A stretch of 64,000 nucleotides of DNA from Candidatus Methylobacter oryzae (lineage in GTDB: Bacteria; Pseudomonadota; Gammaproteobacteria; Methylococcales; Methylomonadaceae): positions 266 to 64,265 of the forward strand of contig NZ_RYFG02000009.1 of NCBI RefSeq assembly GCF_003994235.2. The letters run 5' to 3'. Each line of letters starts with the position of its first letter. The first letter of the stretch is position 1. The notes under the pieces were generated by a model. That model made no database searches and was not told where the DNA came from. It saw only the letters and a list, made by a program, of their open reading frames with translations. The translations under genes were made by a program, and so were the position numbers. Of this stretch, positions 8,011 through 16,248 are shown one piece after another.

Positions 8011-8361
8011 CTATTTCATTGGCTTAGAAGCTTTTTGATTGTTTAAAGCTTCTTCGCATTTCTTCCGCCATTTCTGATGACGTTGTTTTTTCATTTCATC
8101 CAGTTTTGCCATTTGTTCCGGGGTTAGAACTTCCTGCATCCGTGCATGGATTTGTTCATGGATGATTTTGGATTTGTCCTTCTGTTCCTTGAATATGTCT
8201 TCCAATCGTGTTCTTTGCTCGGCAGTTAAATCGAGGTTCTTAGTGAGGTGTTCGATTCTATTTGCACGATGCCCATCTGCATCGCATTGGCCATGCGGAA
8301 ATGCGGCAACGGTGAATGGAAGTGAAAAAACCAGTGCGACAGCGACGATTTTCTTGTTCAT
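8011..8361 (-). CDS. Spy/CpxP-like periplasmic protein
   Basis: The 116-residue protein has a signal peptide (residues 1-20, ending TVAA) and a helical, charged mature region with two LTxxQ motifs (LDLTAEQ and LTPEQMAKL), the signature of the CpxP/Spy family. Members are small periplasmic chaperones or feedback regulators induced by envelope stress. It lies 113 bp downstream of the response regulator on the same strand, so it is probably a target or operon member of that two-component system. The ATG at 8361 is chosen because it starts the signal peptide; an in-frame ATG at 8382 adds MQLMRKN. Confidence 0.85.
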   Translation of the reverse strand: MNKKIVAVALVFSLPFTVAAFPHGQCDADGHRANRIEHLTKNLDLTAEQRTRLEDIFKEQKDKSKIIHEQIHARMQEVLTPEQMAKLDEMKKQRHQKWRKKCEEALNNQKASKPMK

Positions 8362-8474
8362 GTTTTTCCTCATAAGTTGCAAAAATAGCGGTTTTTGTTT
8401 TTGACGATGCTTACTTTAACGATGGAAAACGCAAACAATTTGAAGAAAATGCGTAAACAATGTGCAAGCTTTAA

Positions 8475-9158
8475 TTAATCAACCCGATTCTGTGGATCAT
8501 AACGGTAGCCTGCGCCATATACTGAGTGAATCAGCTCCTGATCCGGCAATAAATAAATTAATTTCTTTCTCAGCTTTTTGATATGACTATCGATAGTTCG
8601 ATCGGAGACAATACGCTGATCTTGATAAATTAAATCCATTAATTTTGAGCGCGAAAAGATACGGCCGGGTTGCTGGTACAAAGCCTGCAGTAGTTGGAAT
8701 TCGACAGTGGTTAATTCAATTTCTTGTTCGGCAGTAAGCACTCGGAAACTGTGAGGATCCAGTTTCAGGCTGATGACAGGAGCGGCAGTCGTTTGTGTGT
8801 GTACCCTGCGCAGCACTGTTTTAACGCGTGCGACCATTTCGCGCGGACTGAAAGGCTTGCATATATAGTCGTCGGCTCCCAGTTCAAATCCAAGTAAGCG
8901 ATCGATTTCCTCAATACGCGCCGTTATTATGATGATTGGAACAGTGCTGAAACTACGAATTTCACGGCAGATATTCAGACCGTCACAGCCGGGCAGCATT
9001 AAATCCAGCAATACTAAATCAGTATGGTTTGCTTTAAGCCATGGCAATACCTCCAAGCCGTTATTTAAACAAGCAGTGGTAAAACCGGCATTTTGTAAAT
9101 AGTCCGCTTGCAGGCGAGCCAGTTTTAATTCATCTTCTACAATCAGGATATGATTCAT
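8475..9158 (-). CDS. OmpR-family response regulator (BaeR/CpxR-like)
   Basis: The 227-residue regulator has a receiver domain (residues 1-115) with an acidic pair DE near the start, the phospho-acceptor Asp in LVLLDLMLPG and a Lys in KPFSPRE, then a winged-helix DNA-binding domain (about 130-225) with the OmpR-type SDRTIDSHIKKLRKK recognition region. Its ATG overlaps the stop of the kinase gene in a 4-nt ATGA junction, so both are one transcript. The downstream Spy-like gene suggests an envelope-stress regulon as in BaeSR or CpxAR. Confidence 0.92.
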   Translation of the reverse strand: MNHILIVEDELKLARLQADYLQNAGFTTACLNNGLEVLPWLKANHTDLVLLDLMLPGCDGLNICREIRSFSTVPIIIITARIEEIDRLLGFELGADDYICKPFSPREMVARVKTVLRRVHTQTTAAPVISLKLDPHSFRVLTAEQEIELTTVEFQLLQALYQQPGRIFSRSKLMDLIYQDQRIVSDRTIDSHIKKLRKKLIYLLPDQELIHSVYGAGYRYDPQNRVD

Positions 9159-10600
9159 AAACTAATCGGTAATTCAATTTGAATCGCAAGTCCTTTTAGA
9201 GAAGACGAGCATGCTTGAATGGTGCCGTTGTGAGCTTCGACAATATTGCTGCAAATAGCCAGGCCTAGTCCTGCTCCGCCGTGATAACGGTTACGTGAGT
9301 TTTCTACCCGATAAAAGCGGTCGAATAATTTGGGGAGTTCGTGTTCGGGTACGCCCGGTTCAGTGTCGGAGAAATTAAGCACCAACTTATCAATCTTACG
9401 AACAACGGAGATGACTAACTGGCCGTTGGGATCGGTATAGTTAACGCTATTGTTAAGCAGATTCCGGAAAAGTTGAGATAAGCGGTCCGGGTCAGCGTAA
9501 ATATTAACAGCGTTCGACAATTTATTAATCCATTGAATACTAATGTGCTTGTTTTGGAATTCCGGTTTTAACGCGGCCAAGTCTTCTATTAATATTTCTA
9601 TCGGATTAACGGGAATTTTACGATAACTTAACGCACCTTGATCGGACAGGGATAATTGATATAGATCTTCCGTTAAACGATTAAGCCGCATCACATCGCC
9701 AAACAGGGAATCGATAGCCTCCGTGGTCAAGGGGCGTATACCGTCTTGTAAGGCTTCCAATTCACCGCGTAATACCGCCAACGGCGTACGCAATTCGTGA
9801 GAAATATCCGCTACCCAGCGCTGCCTTGACTGCTCTGACTGTTCCAGAGCGCCGGCCATATCGTTAAAGTTCTGTGCCAGTTGCCCGAGCTCGTCTGTCG
9901 ATTCAATGGGGAGCCGAATGTTATAGCGGCCTACAGCAAGAGCTTTGGCCGCGGTTGTAATACGTTTAAGCGGCCGGCCCAAGATGAACGCCAGCAGCCA
10001 TGCAAGGCATGCGGATAAAAGAACCATGATTAATGCAATCAAGATAAACGCTTCGGATTGCCGTTCCATAAAGCGGATTTCACTGTCATGGTTGACGGTT
10101 TTATTCGGTAATAGACCTAGAAAACCAACTATCTTTTCTTGATAACGTATAGGTTGTAAAGATAATTGCGGTAAGGCGTCTTGGCGGCCGAAAATAATTG
10201 TTTTGTCGGCATTCAATAGCATGGCGCGTAGTCCAAAAGGAATAAACCGCTTTTTACTAGCCGGTGGCTCGGGCAATGCCGGCGGCCAAAAATCGGGTGG
10301 TTCCGTGCGCGCCTGCTCAAACCATGAGTGCGGACGATCATGATGATGAGGATTAGCTTGCCACAATAGATCAATCCATTTTTGCTTATCGGCCGCCAGA
10401 TTGCCCCAGCCCTGGTTATTTTTATAGTATTCGCTAAGTCCTTCAATGACGTTTGTCACTTGTTCCTGCTGACGCGTTTCTATAAATTCGGAAAAGCCTC
10501 GATTTAAAGACCAACGCATAAAAACATACATTCCTAAAACAACAAGAAGCGTTGTCACCAGAAAAGCTAAAAATAATTGGCCTCGAATTGTTCTATGCAT
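9155..10600 (-). CDS. Sensor histidine kinase (BaeS/CpxA-like)
   Basis: The 481-residue kinase has membrane helices at about 10-30 and 185-210 flanking a periplasmic sensor domain, then HAMP, HisKA (VADISHELRTPLAVLRGELE, phospho-His) and HATPase_c (N-box LFRNLLNNSVNY; the G1 box reads DTEPGVPE rather than DxGxG). The sensor domain contains PHHHDRPHSW near residue 88, a His-rich patch that could bind metal. It is the first gene of a kinase-regulator pair. The 286-bp gap upstream (10601-10886), which lies beyond the convergent-side end of pirin, should hold the promoter; I see no clear site. Confidence 0.92.
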   Translation of the reverse strand: MHRTIRGQLFLAFLVTTLLVVLGMYVFMRWSLNRGFSEFIETRQQEQVTNVIEGLSEYYKNNQGWGNLAADKQKWIDLLWQANPHHHDRPHSWFEQARTEPPDFWPPALPEPPASKKRFIPFGLRAMLLNADKTIIFGRQDALPQLSLQPIRYQEKIVGFLGLLPNKTVNHDSEIRFMERQSEAFILIALIMVLLSACLAWLLAFILGRPLKRITTAAKALAVGRYNIRLPIESTDELGQLAQNFNDMAGALEQSEQSRQRWVADISHELRTPLAVLRGELEALQDGIRPLTTEAIDSLFGDVMRLNRLTEDLYQLSLSDQGALSYRKIPVNPIEILIEDLAALKPEFQNKHISIQWINKLSNAVNIYADPDRLSQLFRNLLNNSVNYTDPNGQLVISVVRKIDKLVLNFSDTEPGVPEHELPKLFDRFYRVENSRNRYHGGAGLGLAICSNIVEAHNGTIQACSSSLKGLAIQIELPISL

Positions 10601-10886
10601 AATTTATCCTAATCGCTTACAAGACATTGTTGTCATTAAATGTGTAAGAATTATGAAGATAGGGGGACTTCGCTCTAGCGGCATAACCGCTTTGACGTTT
10701 TCGCATTTATCTTCAGAAGCTTTCACGTTTTAAGGATAAACTGGCATTTTGTTATAAATATCAATAAATCTGGCGAAAAATGCTGTTAAATCAAAGTATT
10801 AGGCTGTTTGTAGGGCGACTTGACATGGCCGGTTGATCGCCTTCAGGCATGATTCTTAGATAAGCCGGCACTGCGATGTTAACTAT

Positions 10887-11726
10887 TCAACTGAAATCTT
10901 TAATCGCTTGCCGGATCTCTTCTTGCGTATTCATCACAAACGGTCCGAAACCGGCTATCGGTTCGTCAATCGGCTCGCCGTTCATGACCAAAATAGTCGT
11001 GTCTTCAAGCGCAGTCAGCGTGACTGTTTTGCCTGCCCGCTCAAAAAACGCCAACTCAACCTCGCCCAGCGTTGCCGAATTGTTGATTTTCGCACTGCCT
11101 TTTAGCGCAAACAGCATTGTTGTGTAGTGTTCGGGAAAATCGACTTCAACCGTTTGGCCGCCCGGCAGGCGTAGGTCCCATAAATTAACCGGGGTATAGG
11201 TGTTTGCCGGACCTTTGACGTCCCGGTACTTGCCTGAAACGATTCTCATCACGCTGCCGTGTGGGTCCAGCTTGACGGCAGGAATTTGCTTGCCGGTTAT
11301 GGGTTGATAGTGAGGCTCGACCATTTTGTATTTGGCGGGTAGGTTGACCCAAAGCTGGATAGCTTCAAAGATTCCGCCTTGTTGGGTGAACGCGGCGGAA
11401 TGCATTTCTTCATGTAGAAGACCTTTCGCAGCAGTCATCCATTGCACGTCGCCGGGGCCGATCAGGCCGCCGTTGCCTGTCGTATCGAGGTGTTCGACTT
11501 CGCCTTGATAAAGAATGGTTACGGTTTCAAAGCCGCGATGCGGATGGAAGCCGATGCCTCTGGGTTTTGCTGCCGGCGGAAAATAAGTCGGGCCGGCATA
11601 ATCGAGCATTAAAAACGGGCTGACTTCGGCGTCCGGCGTATTGTAGGAAAACAGCGTGCGTACCGGAAAGCCGTCGCCTACCCAGTGCGATTGATCGGTG
11701 TGGGTGATTCGGTGCAATTGTTTCAT
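10887..11726 (-). CDS. Pirin family protein
   Basis: The 279-residue protein is a bicupin of the pirin family. The N-terminal cupin holds the metal site: FHPHRGFETVTILYQGEVEH provides HxH plus Glu, and GLLHEEMHS the following His/Glu. Some pirins have quercetin dioxygenase activity and others act as regulators, so the role here is open. Length is typical. It is monocistronic; its start region borders a nested inverted repeat. Confidence 0.92.
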   Translation of the reverse strand: MKQLHRITHTDQSHWVGDGFPVRTLFSYNTPDAEVSPFLMLDYAGPTYFPPAAKPRGIGFHPHRGFETVTILYQGEVEHLDTTGNGGLIGPGDVQWMTAAKGLLHEEMHSAAFTQQGGIFEAIQLWVNLPAKYKMVEPHYQPITGKQIPAVKLDPHGSVMRIVSGKYRDVKGPANTYTPVNLWDLRLPGGQTVEVDFPEHYTTMLFALKGSAKINNSATLGEVELAFFERAGKTVTLTALEDTTILVMNGEPIDEPIAGFGPFVMNTQEEIRQAIKDFS

Positions 11727-11751
11727 GGCTTTGTTCCTGTGGTTGATGATA

Positions 11752-12019
11752 GAACACGGATGACACGGATCGGGCGGATTTACACGGATTTTTATCTCGT
11801 TCCCACGCGCTGCGTGGGAATGCAGTCAAGGCGCGCTGCGCCGTGAGTCACGGTTAGCTTATAGAAAACGGAGACTGGACAAATCGGGACGCAGCGCGTC
11901 CTACAATGCATTCCCACGCAGCGCGTGGGAACGAGGTAAGGCGCGCACGGCAAGCCCTACCTGACGATTGATCTCGATAAAATCGGTGTAAATCCGTCCA
12001 ATCCGCGTCATCCGTGTTC
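11752..12019. repeat. Nested inverted repeat between pirin and formate dehydrogenase
   Basis: The inner arms are a perfect 29-nt inverted repeat (11796-11824 and 11907-11935) built on CTCGTTCCCACGCGCTGCG, which is itself largely palindromic and common in gammaproteobacterial genomes. The outer arms (about 11752-11793 and 11979-12019) are an imperfect inverted repeat of the type GAACACGGATGACACGGAT / ATCCGCGTCATCCGTGTTC. The whole gap between pirin and fdh is therefore repeat sequence with no gene. Confidence 0.8.
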
Positions 12020-12025
12020 CATTTT

Positions 12026-13231
12026 TCAAGCACTCAATTTGTACTTGGCCGCTTCCTCGGAGCCGCCGGTGGCGTCGCCTGCGCTGTAGGAATGAGCGCC
12101 GACTCCGGCCAGTTTGCCGTTATTGACCACCAGATATTCGTCCCTGATCGGCCGGCCTTCGAACCAGCATTCCAGTACTTCCCGAACGCCGGCCGCATAG
12201 CGGGCCTGCGCTGACAGGCTGGTGCCGGAAATATGCGGTGTCATGCCGTGATGCGGCATGCTGCGCCACGGATGATCTTGCGGCGGCGGCTGCGGGAACC
12301 AGACGTCGCCGGCATAACCCGACAAGCGGCCGTCTTCCAGGGCCCTGGCAATCGCGTCGCGGTCGCAGATTTTGCCGCGGGCGGTATTGATCAGGTAAGC
12401 GCCGCGTTTCATCTTGTCCAGTAACGCGTCATCGAACATATGCTCGGTTTCCGGGTGCAGCGGGCAATTAATCGTCACCACGTCGCAAACCCGCACCATC
12501 GAGTCAACGCTTGGGTGCCAGATTAAGCCCAGTTCCTGCTCAACTTCAGGCGGCAAGCGGTGGCGGTCGGTGTAATGCAGTTTGACGTCGAACGGTTTTA
12601 AGCGCCGCAGCACCGCCAAACCGATGCGCCCGGCCGCGACGGTGCCGACTTCCATGCATTCCAGGTCGTACGAACGCGCCGCGCAGTCGGCGATATTCCA
12701 GCCGCCGTTGACAACCCATTGGTAAGACGGAATGTAGTTGCGCACCAGGCCCAGGATCATCATCACCACATGCTCGGCGACGCTGATGCTGTTGCAGTAG
12801 GTGATTTCGGCGACGGTGACGTTACGTTCCATCGCCGCCTGCAAATCGACATGGTCGGAACCGATGCCGGCGGTCAGCGCCAGTTTTAATTTCGGCGCTT
12901 TGGCGATGCGTTCCGCGGTCAGGTAGGCGGGCCAAAACGGCTGCGATATGACGATGTCGGCATCGTGCAACTCCCGGTCGAAGCGCGAGTTTTCGCCGTC
13001 TTTGTCGGAAGTCACCACCAGCGTATGGCCCAGGCTTCCCAGATAGCTGCCTAAACCCAGCGCGCCGGACACGCTGCCCAGCAGTTGGCCGGGAATGAAA
13101 TCGATGGCCTTGGGCGTCGGAGCGGTTTGACCGTCGGGATAAGACCTGATCTTCGGTATCGAATCGCGGGCGTAGGATTGCGGATAGCCGTCAATCGGGT
13201 CGTCGTACAGTACACAAACAATTTTTGCCAT
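12026..13231 (-). CDS. fdh: NAD-dependent formate dehydrogenase
   Basis: The 401-residue enzyme oxidises formate to CO2 with NAD+, the last step of C1 oxidation and a main source of NADH in methylotrophs. It belongs to the metal-independent D-2-hydroxyacid dehydrogenase family and has the length of the Pseudomonas sp. 101 enzyme. Visible landmarks are an N-terminal FDH-specific segment (DDPIDGYPQSYARDSIPKI), the substrate-binding Asn in TYCNSISVAEH, the nucleotide fold VGTVAAGRIGLAVL, the catalytic Arg in NTARGKICDRDA, and the catalytic His with its Gln partner region (PPPQDHPW...MTPHISGTS). It is transcribed alone, divergent from the ECF sigma gene. Confidence 0.96.
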   Translation of the reverse strand: MAKIVCVLYDDPIDGYPQSYARDSIPKIRSYPDGQTAPTPKAIDFIPGQLLGSVSGALGLGSYLGSLGHTLVVTSDKDGENSRFDRELHDADIVISQPFWPAYLTAERIAKAPKLKLALTAGIGSDHVDLQAAMERNVTVAEITYCNSISVAEHVVMMILGLVRNYIPSYQWVVNGGWNIADCAARSYDLECMEVGTVAAGRIGLAVLRRLKPFDVKLHYTDRHRLPPEVEQELGLIWHPSVDSMVRVCDVVTINCPLHPETEHMFDDALLDKMKRGAYLINTARGKICDRDAIARALEDGRLSGYAGDVWFPQPPPQDHPWRSMPHHGMTPHISGTSLSAQARYAAGVREVLECWFEGRPIRDEYLVVNNGKLAGVGAHSYSAGDATGGSEEAAKYKLSA

Positions 13232-13786
13232 TTTTATCCTAAAAAATCGATAGTTGAAAATCAGCGTAGATTAGGCAAGCCAAGGTTTTTCTACAATAGG
13301 CGGAAATACTTAGCTGAATCGGCGACAGGCTCCGGCTCTAGCAGAAAACAGTCAATTAGTGACGGATTTTTTCAGCTTTAAATGATTCTGTTTTTCGGGG
13401 GGAGAAAAACCGTTGCCGGTGCTGAGAGGAGATCACTGTGGCATATGACATGTTTATAAATAGAAATACGTGTTTTCACCTATTCCTTTTCCGCCAACCT
13501 GATTGCCGGCAGTTGCCGTGAACGGATTCTTCATTTCATGTTATTTATTGATATATCAATAACCTGAAAAGCACTCCGATTCATTACGGGATGCTTCGCA
13601 ATAGTTGGAAACAACAATGGCTTATATTTTGCTTTAGCCTTTGACCGCGATTGAGACCTTGAAAGCCGACTTCGGTACCCGGCTCAAAAGCAAAAAATAA
13701 AAGGCATTCCGGGCTCTATCAGTCTTAAATCCACCGCGTTCTGATGCACCGGAATATTCATAAGTTTGTTTCTAAAATTTACCCGC
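13232..13786. other. Divergent intergenic region, no gene seen
   Basis: The 555 bp between fdh (leftward) and the ECF sigma gene (rightward) should contain both promoters. Apart from an 18-bp palindrome at 13545-13562 I see no gene, RNA or clear promoter consensus. Confidence 0.5.
13545..13562. promoter_or_regulatory. 18-bp perfect palindrome, possible operator
   Basis: TTATTGATATATCAATAA is a perfect palindrome in the divergent region between fdh and the ECF sigma gene, 224 bp before the sigma start and 313 bp before the fdh start. Symmetric AT-rich sites of this length are typical of dimeric regulators, but it lies far from both genes and could be chance in an AT-rich stretch. Confidence 0.3.
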
Positions 13787-14302
13787 ATGAGCGTTAATGG
13801 CTTAATGGATATATTGTTTCGCCGGCACAGCAAGGAACTGCTGTTCTTTGCCAGCCAGCGTGCCGGCAGTGCCGCGGAAGATTTGGTTCAAGAGGCGTAT
13901 TTGCGCCTAATGCGGCATCCCAATCCCGAATCCATCGGTAATATCCGCGCCTTTCTTTATCGAACGACCTCGAACCTGACCGTCGATTACCACCGTCGGC
14001 AAGTGCTGGAGGCGCGCTACCAACAAACGTCAACGCAGGATGTCGAAATTGATGCGCAACTTGTTAAGGCTGTAACGCCTTCGCCGGAATTGCGCTTGAG
14101 TCAACAACAGGAATTGGATATGCTCCGCGACATGCTTCAGGAACTCCCGGAAATTACGCGTAACGCTTTCTTACTCAATCGTATCGAAGGTCTGTCGCAC
14201 GCCGAAATAGCCAAGCGCCTCGGTATATCCGTTCGCAATTCCGAGCGCTATCTCGCCAACGCGATGCGCCATCTGCTCAAGCACAGCAACTTTGACGAAT
14301 AA
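13787..14302 (+). CDS. ECF sigma factor, FecI-like
   Basis: The 171-residue protein has sigma region 2 (about 5-75, LVQEAYLRLMRHPNPE then AFLYRTTSNLTVDYHRR) and region 4 (about 105-160, LPEITRNAFLLNRIEGLSHAEIAKRLGISVRNSERYL), as in iron-starvation-type ECF factors. It is followed 100 bp later by a FecR anti-sigma gene and then a TonB receptor with a signalling domain, so it should drive the receptor after a surface signal. The ATG at 13787 is the first ATG; a TTG upstream would add seven residues, and no strong ribosome binding site is visible. Confidence 0.92.
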   Translation: MSVNGLMDILFRRHSKELLFFASQRAGSAAEDLVQEAYLRLMRHPNPESIGNIRAFLYRTTSNLTVDYHRRQVLEARYQQTSTQDVEIDAQLVKAVTPSPELRLSQQQELDMLRDMLQELPEITRNAFLLNRIEGLSHAEIAKRLGISVRNSERYLANAMRHLLKHSNFDE

Positions 14303-14402
14303 AAAGGACCCGCTCAATTAAACAAATAAGTGGCGGAACTTTTCCCTCCGTTCGTTATATTCAATAATATTCCCACTCAATGACTGGGCAAACGCCGATA
14401 CC

Positions 14403-15380
14403 ATGACCACACCCGTAGTAAGCGATAATGTCGAAACACTCAAGGATGAAGCCGTTGAATGGCTGATACGCCTGAGCGCGCAAAGCTGCACGGAGTTTGA
14501 CCGAAAAGCTTTCGCTGTCTGGGTTCAACAAAGTGCGGCGCACCAGGCAGCCTATGCCGAAATCGCCCGGCGCATGAACTGGCTGGAACAGGCTGCGAAA
14601 ACCGACACAATAAGCCGAAGCGAAGCCCTGCGGTATCGCTCGAATAAACGAAAAACCGTTGCTCATCGTTGGACAAGGTTAGCAACAGCCGCCTTAGTCC
14701 TGTTGACCTTGGGCACTGCCACTTTTTCATCCGACGGCTGGTACGGCAGCAGCGCCAGCTATGCCGTTGCGCGCGGCGGTCACGAAATCATTAATCTGCC
14801 CGATGGCTCCACTTTGGAAATGAATACCGATAGCGAAGTCAAGGTCCGTATCAATCGCCGGCAGCGTTCGGTAGACGTTGTGAAAGGCGAAGTGTTTTTC
14901 AGCGTGGCGCACAATGCCGAACAGCCTTTTATCGTTACCGCCGGTGCCGGGCGCAGTATTGATATCGGCACCGAATTCGACGTTTACCGCCAAGCGCAAC
15001 AAGTGGTCGTTGCGGTGCAGGAAGGCAGCGTCCGCGTCGAGGCCAAACAAAGCCGCGAGCTGATCGCATCGCAAACCGTTGCCTACGATCAAAACGGCGA
15101 GTTTATAACATTGCCGCCGAAATTCAGTATTGCCAATACCACCGCTTGGCGGCGCGGTAAACTGATTTTCGACAATCGCCGGCTCGACGATGTGCTGGCG
15201 GAAATCGGCCGCTACCATAATGTTCAGCTAAAACTGGCCGATCCAAAACTGGCCGGCAACAAAGTCAGCGGCACGTTTGCGGTCAAGCGCTTGGAAAGCA
15301 ATCTTGCCACCATCGCCAACAGTTTGAACCTGACGGTTCATCATTCGGAAAGCGGCGAGATCGTGCTGGCCAAGCGTTAA
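14403..15380 (+). CDS. FecR-family anti-sigma factor
   Basis: The 325-residue protein spans the inner membrane once (about residues 90-110, LATAALVLLTLGTATF). The cytoplasmic part has the DUF4880-type start (EAVEWLIRLSA...FDRKAFAVWVQQSAAHQAAYAEIAR) that holds the sigma factor; the periplasmic part has the FecR domain (LPDGSTLEMNTDSEVKVR...VVKGEVFFSVAHN...TVGTEFDVY-type segment) and ends in an STN-like tail. It relays the receptor signal to the ECF factor upstream. Here the receptor gene is separated from it by a ParDE pair. Confidence 0.92.
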   Translation: MTTPVVSDNVETLKDEAVEWLIRLSAQSCTEFDRKAFAVWVQQSAAHQAAYAEIARRMNWLEQAAKTDTISRSEALRYRSNKRKTVAHRWTRLATAALVLLTLGTATFSSDGWYGSSASYAVARGGHEIINLPDGSTLEMNTDSEVKVRINRRQRSVDVVKGEVFFSVAHNAEQPFIVTAGAGRSIDIGTEFDVYRQAQQVVVAVQEGSVRVEAKQSRELIASQTVAYDQNGEFITLPPKFSIANTTAWRRGKLIFDNRRLDDVLAEIGRYHNVQLKLADPKLAGNKVSGTFAVKRLESNLATIANSLNLTVHHSESGEIVLAKR

Positions 15381-15405
15381 TGGCGGCAAGACGGTTGGCG
15401 GATTT

Positions 15406-15720
15406 TTAAAACGCGCTTTTAATATCCATGCGCTCATGCAAAATGCGTGAAACATAGACAACACGCTGCTCGGCACGATAAAAAATGACATGCTGTCCAG
15501 CGGGAAAGGACCGATGATCTTGAGAAATTTCAGGCCGTTGATGTCCAATTTGTGGGTTCTGCCGAATCGTTAACAGGACTTTATCCAGAACAGCACGATA
15601 ATTGTACAACTGCTGCTCTCCCCATCTTTCCAGCGTGTATTGGAGAATATCGGCAAAATCCTCCTCCGCCTGCGGCGATAGGATGATTGACGGTTCATCC
15701 TGTAACATCGGAACTGACAT
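15406..15720 (-). CDS. parE: ParE/RelE-family toxin
   Basis: The 104-residue protein has the RelE/ParE fold pattern: ILSPQAEEDFADILQYTLERWG, a central IRQNPQIGHQRPEI, then VIFYRAEQRVVYVSRILHERMD, where the final RILHERMD is typical of ParE toxins that poison DNA gyrase. It overlaps the ParD-like gene by 26 nt on the same strand, antitoxin first. The ATG at 15720 is chosen because the fold begins there. The pair lies between fecR and its receptor on the opposite strand. Confidence 0.9.
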   Translation of the reverse strand: MSVPMLQDEPSIILSPQAEEDFADILQYTLERWGEQQLYNYRAVLDKVLLTIRQNPQIGHQRPEISQDHRSFPAGQHVIFYRAEQRVVYVSRILHERMDIKSAF

Positions 15721-15976
15721 TCTTGCCATTATGCGCGTTGTGAAACGCTTTTTCAGTGATGGCATTGAGTCGACTGGCTGAGTAAATTGCGCCTTCGCCG
15801 CGTTCGAGTTGTTCATCGCCTATTTTTACTGCCACCTTAAGCTTCTCAAGCTTTTCGTCTTCTTCCCGCATTCGCCGGATAGCGTCGCGCACTACCTCCG
15901 ATGCGTTGCTATAAAAACCTGTACCTACTTTCATTTGTAAGTACTGCTCTATTTCCGGGGATAAATTGATGTGCAT
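15695..15976 (-). CDS. parD: ParD-family antitoxin
   Basis: The 93-residue protein has the ribbon-helix-helix start MHINLSPEIEQYLQMKVGTGFYSNASEVVRDAIRRM that is represented by the ParD core, followed by a charged toxin-binding tail. It should bind its own promoter as a dimer and neutralise the ParE protein encoded just downstream. The ATG at 15976 starts the DNA-binding ribbon; upstream in-frame ATGs add 15 hydrophobic residues unlike the family. Confidence 0.9.
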   Translation of the reverse strand: MHINLSPEIEQYLQMKVGTGFYSNASEVVRDAIRRMREEDEKLEKLKVAVKIGDEQLERGEGAIYSASRLNAITEKAFHNAHNGKNVSSDVTG

Positions 15977-16248
15977 CGCATACCTCAAGCATACATAAAA
16001 CAGACACATAAGATACATCATTAAACTTGGGTCTTGCTAGTCGGCCCCATAAAATTGCAATGTTTTAAGCAACTGCGAACGGACTTTTGCAAGCCCCTTA
16101 AGCCCATCGTCTATTGTAAAAATCGCCGCATGCGCGATCGTAACGGCATGCAAATCCTCAATCGAAAAAAATTGCGCTTCGTTGTGGCGGCTTTCTTTTA
16201 GCTCTTCGTTTTAATTACCGAACGTCACTAAAACACAGGAGATAATGA

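Noticed and set aside
13232-13786. Riboswitch or RNA gene in the gap between fdh and the sigma gene
   Set aside because: No conserved RNA box or stable multi-stem structure could be recognised by eye.
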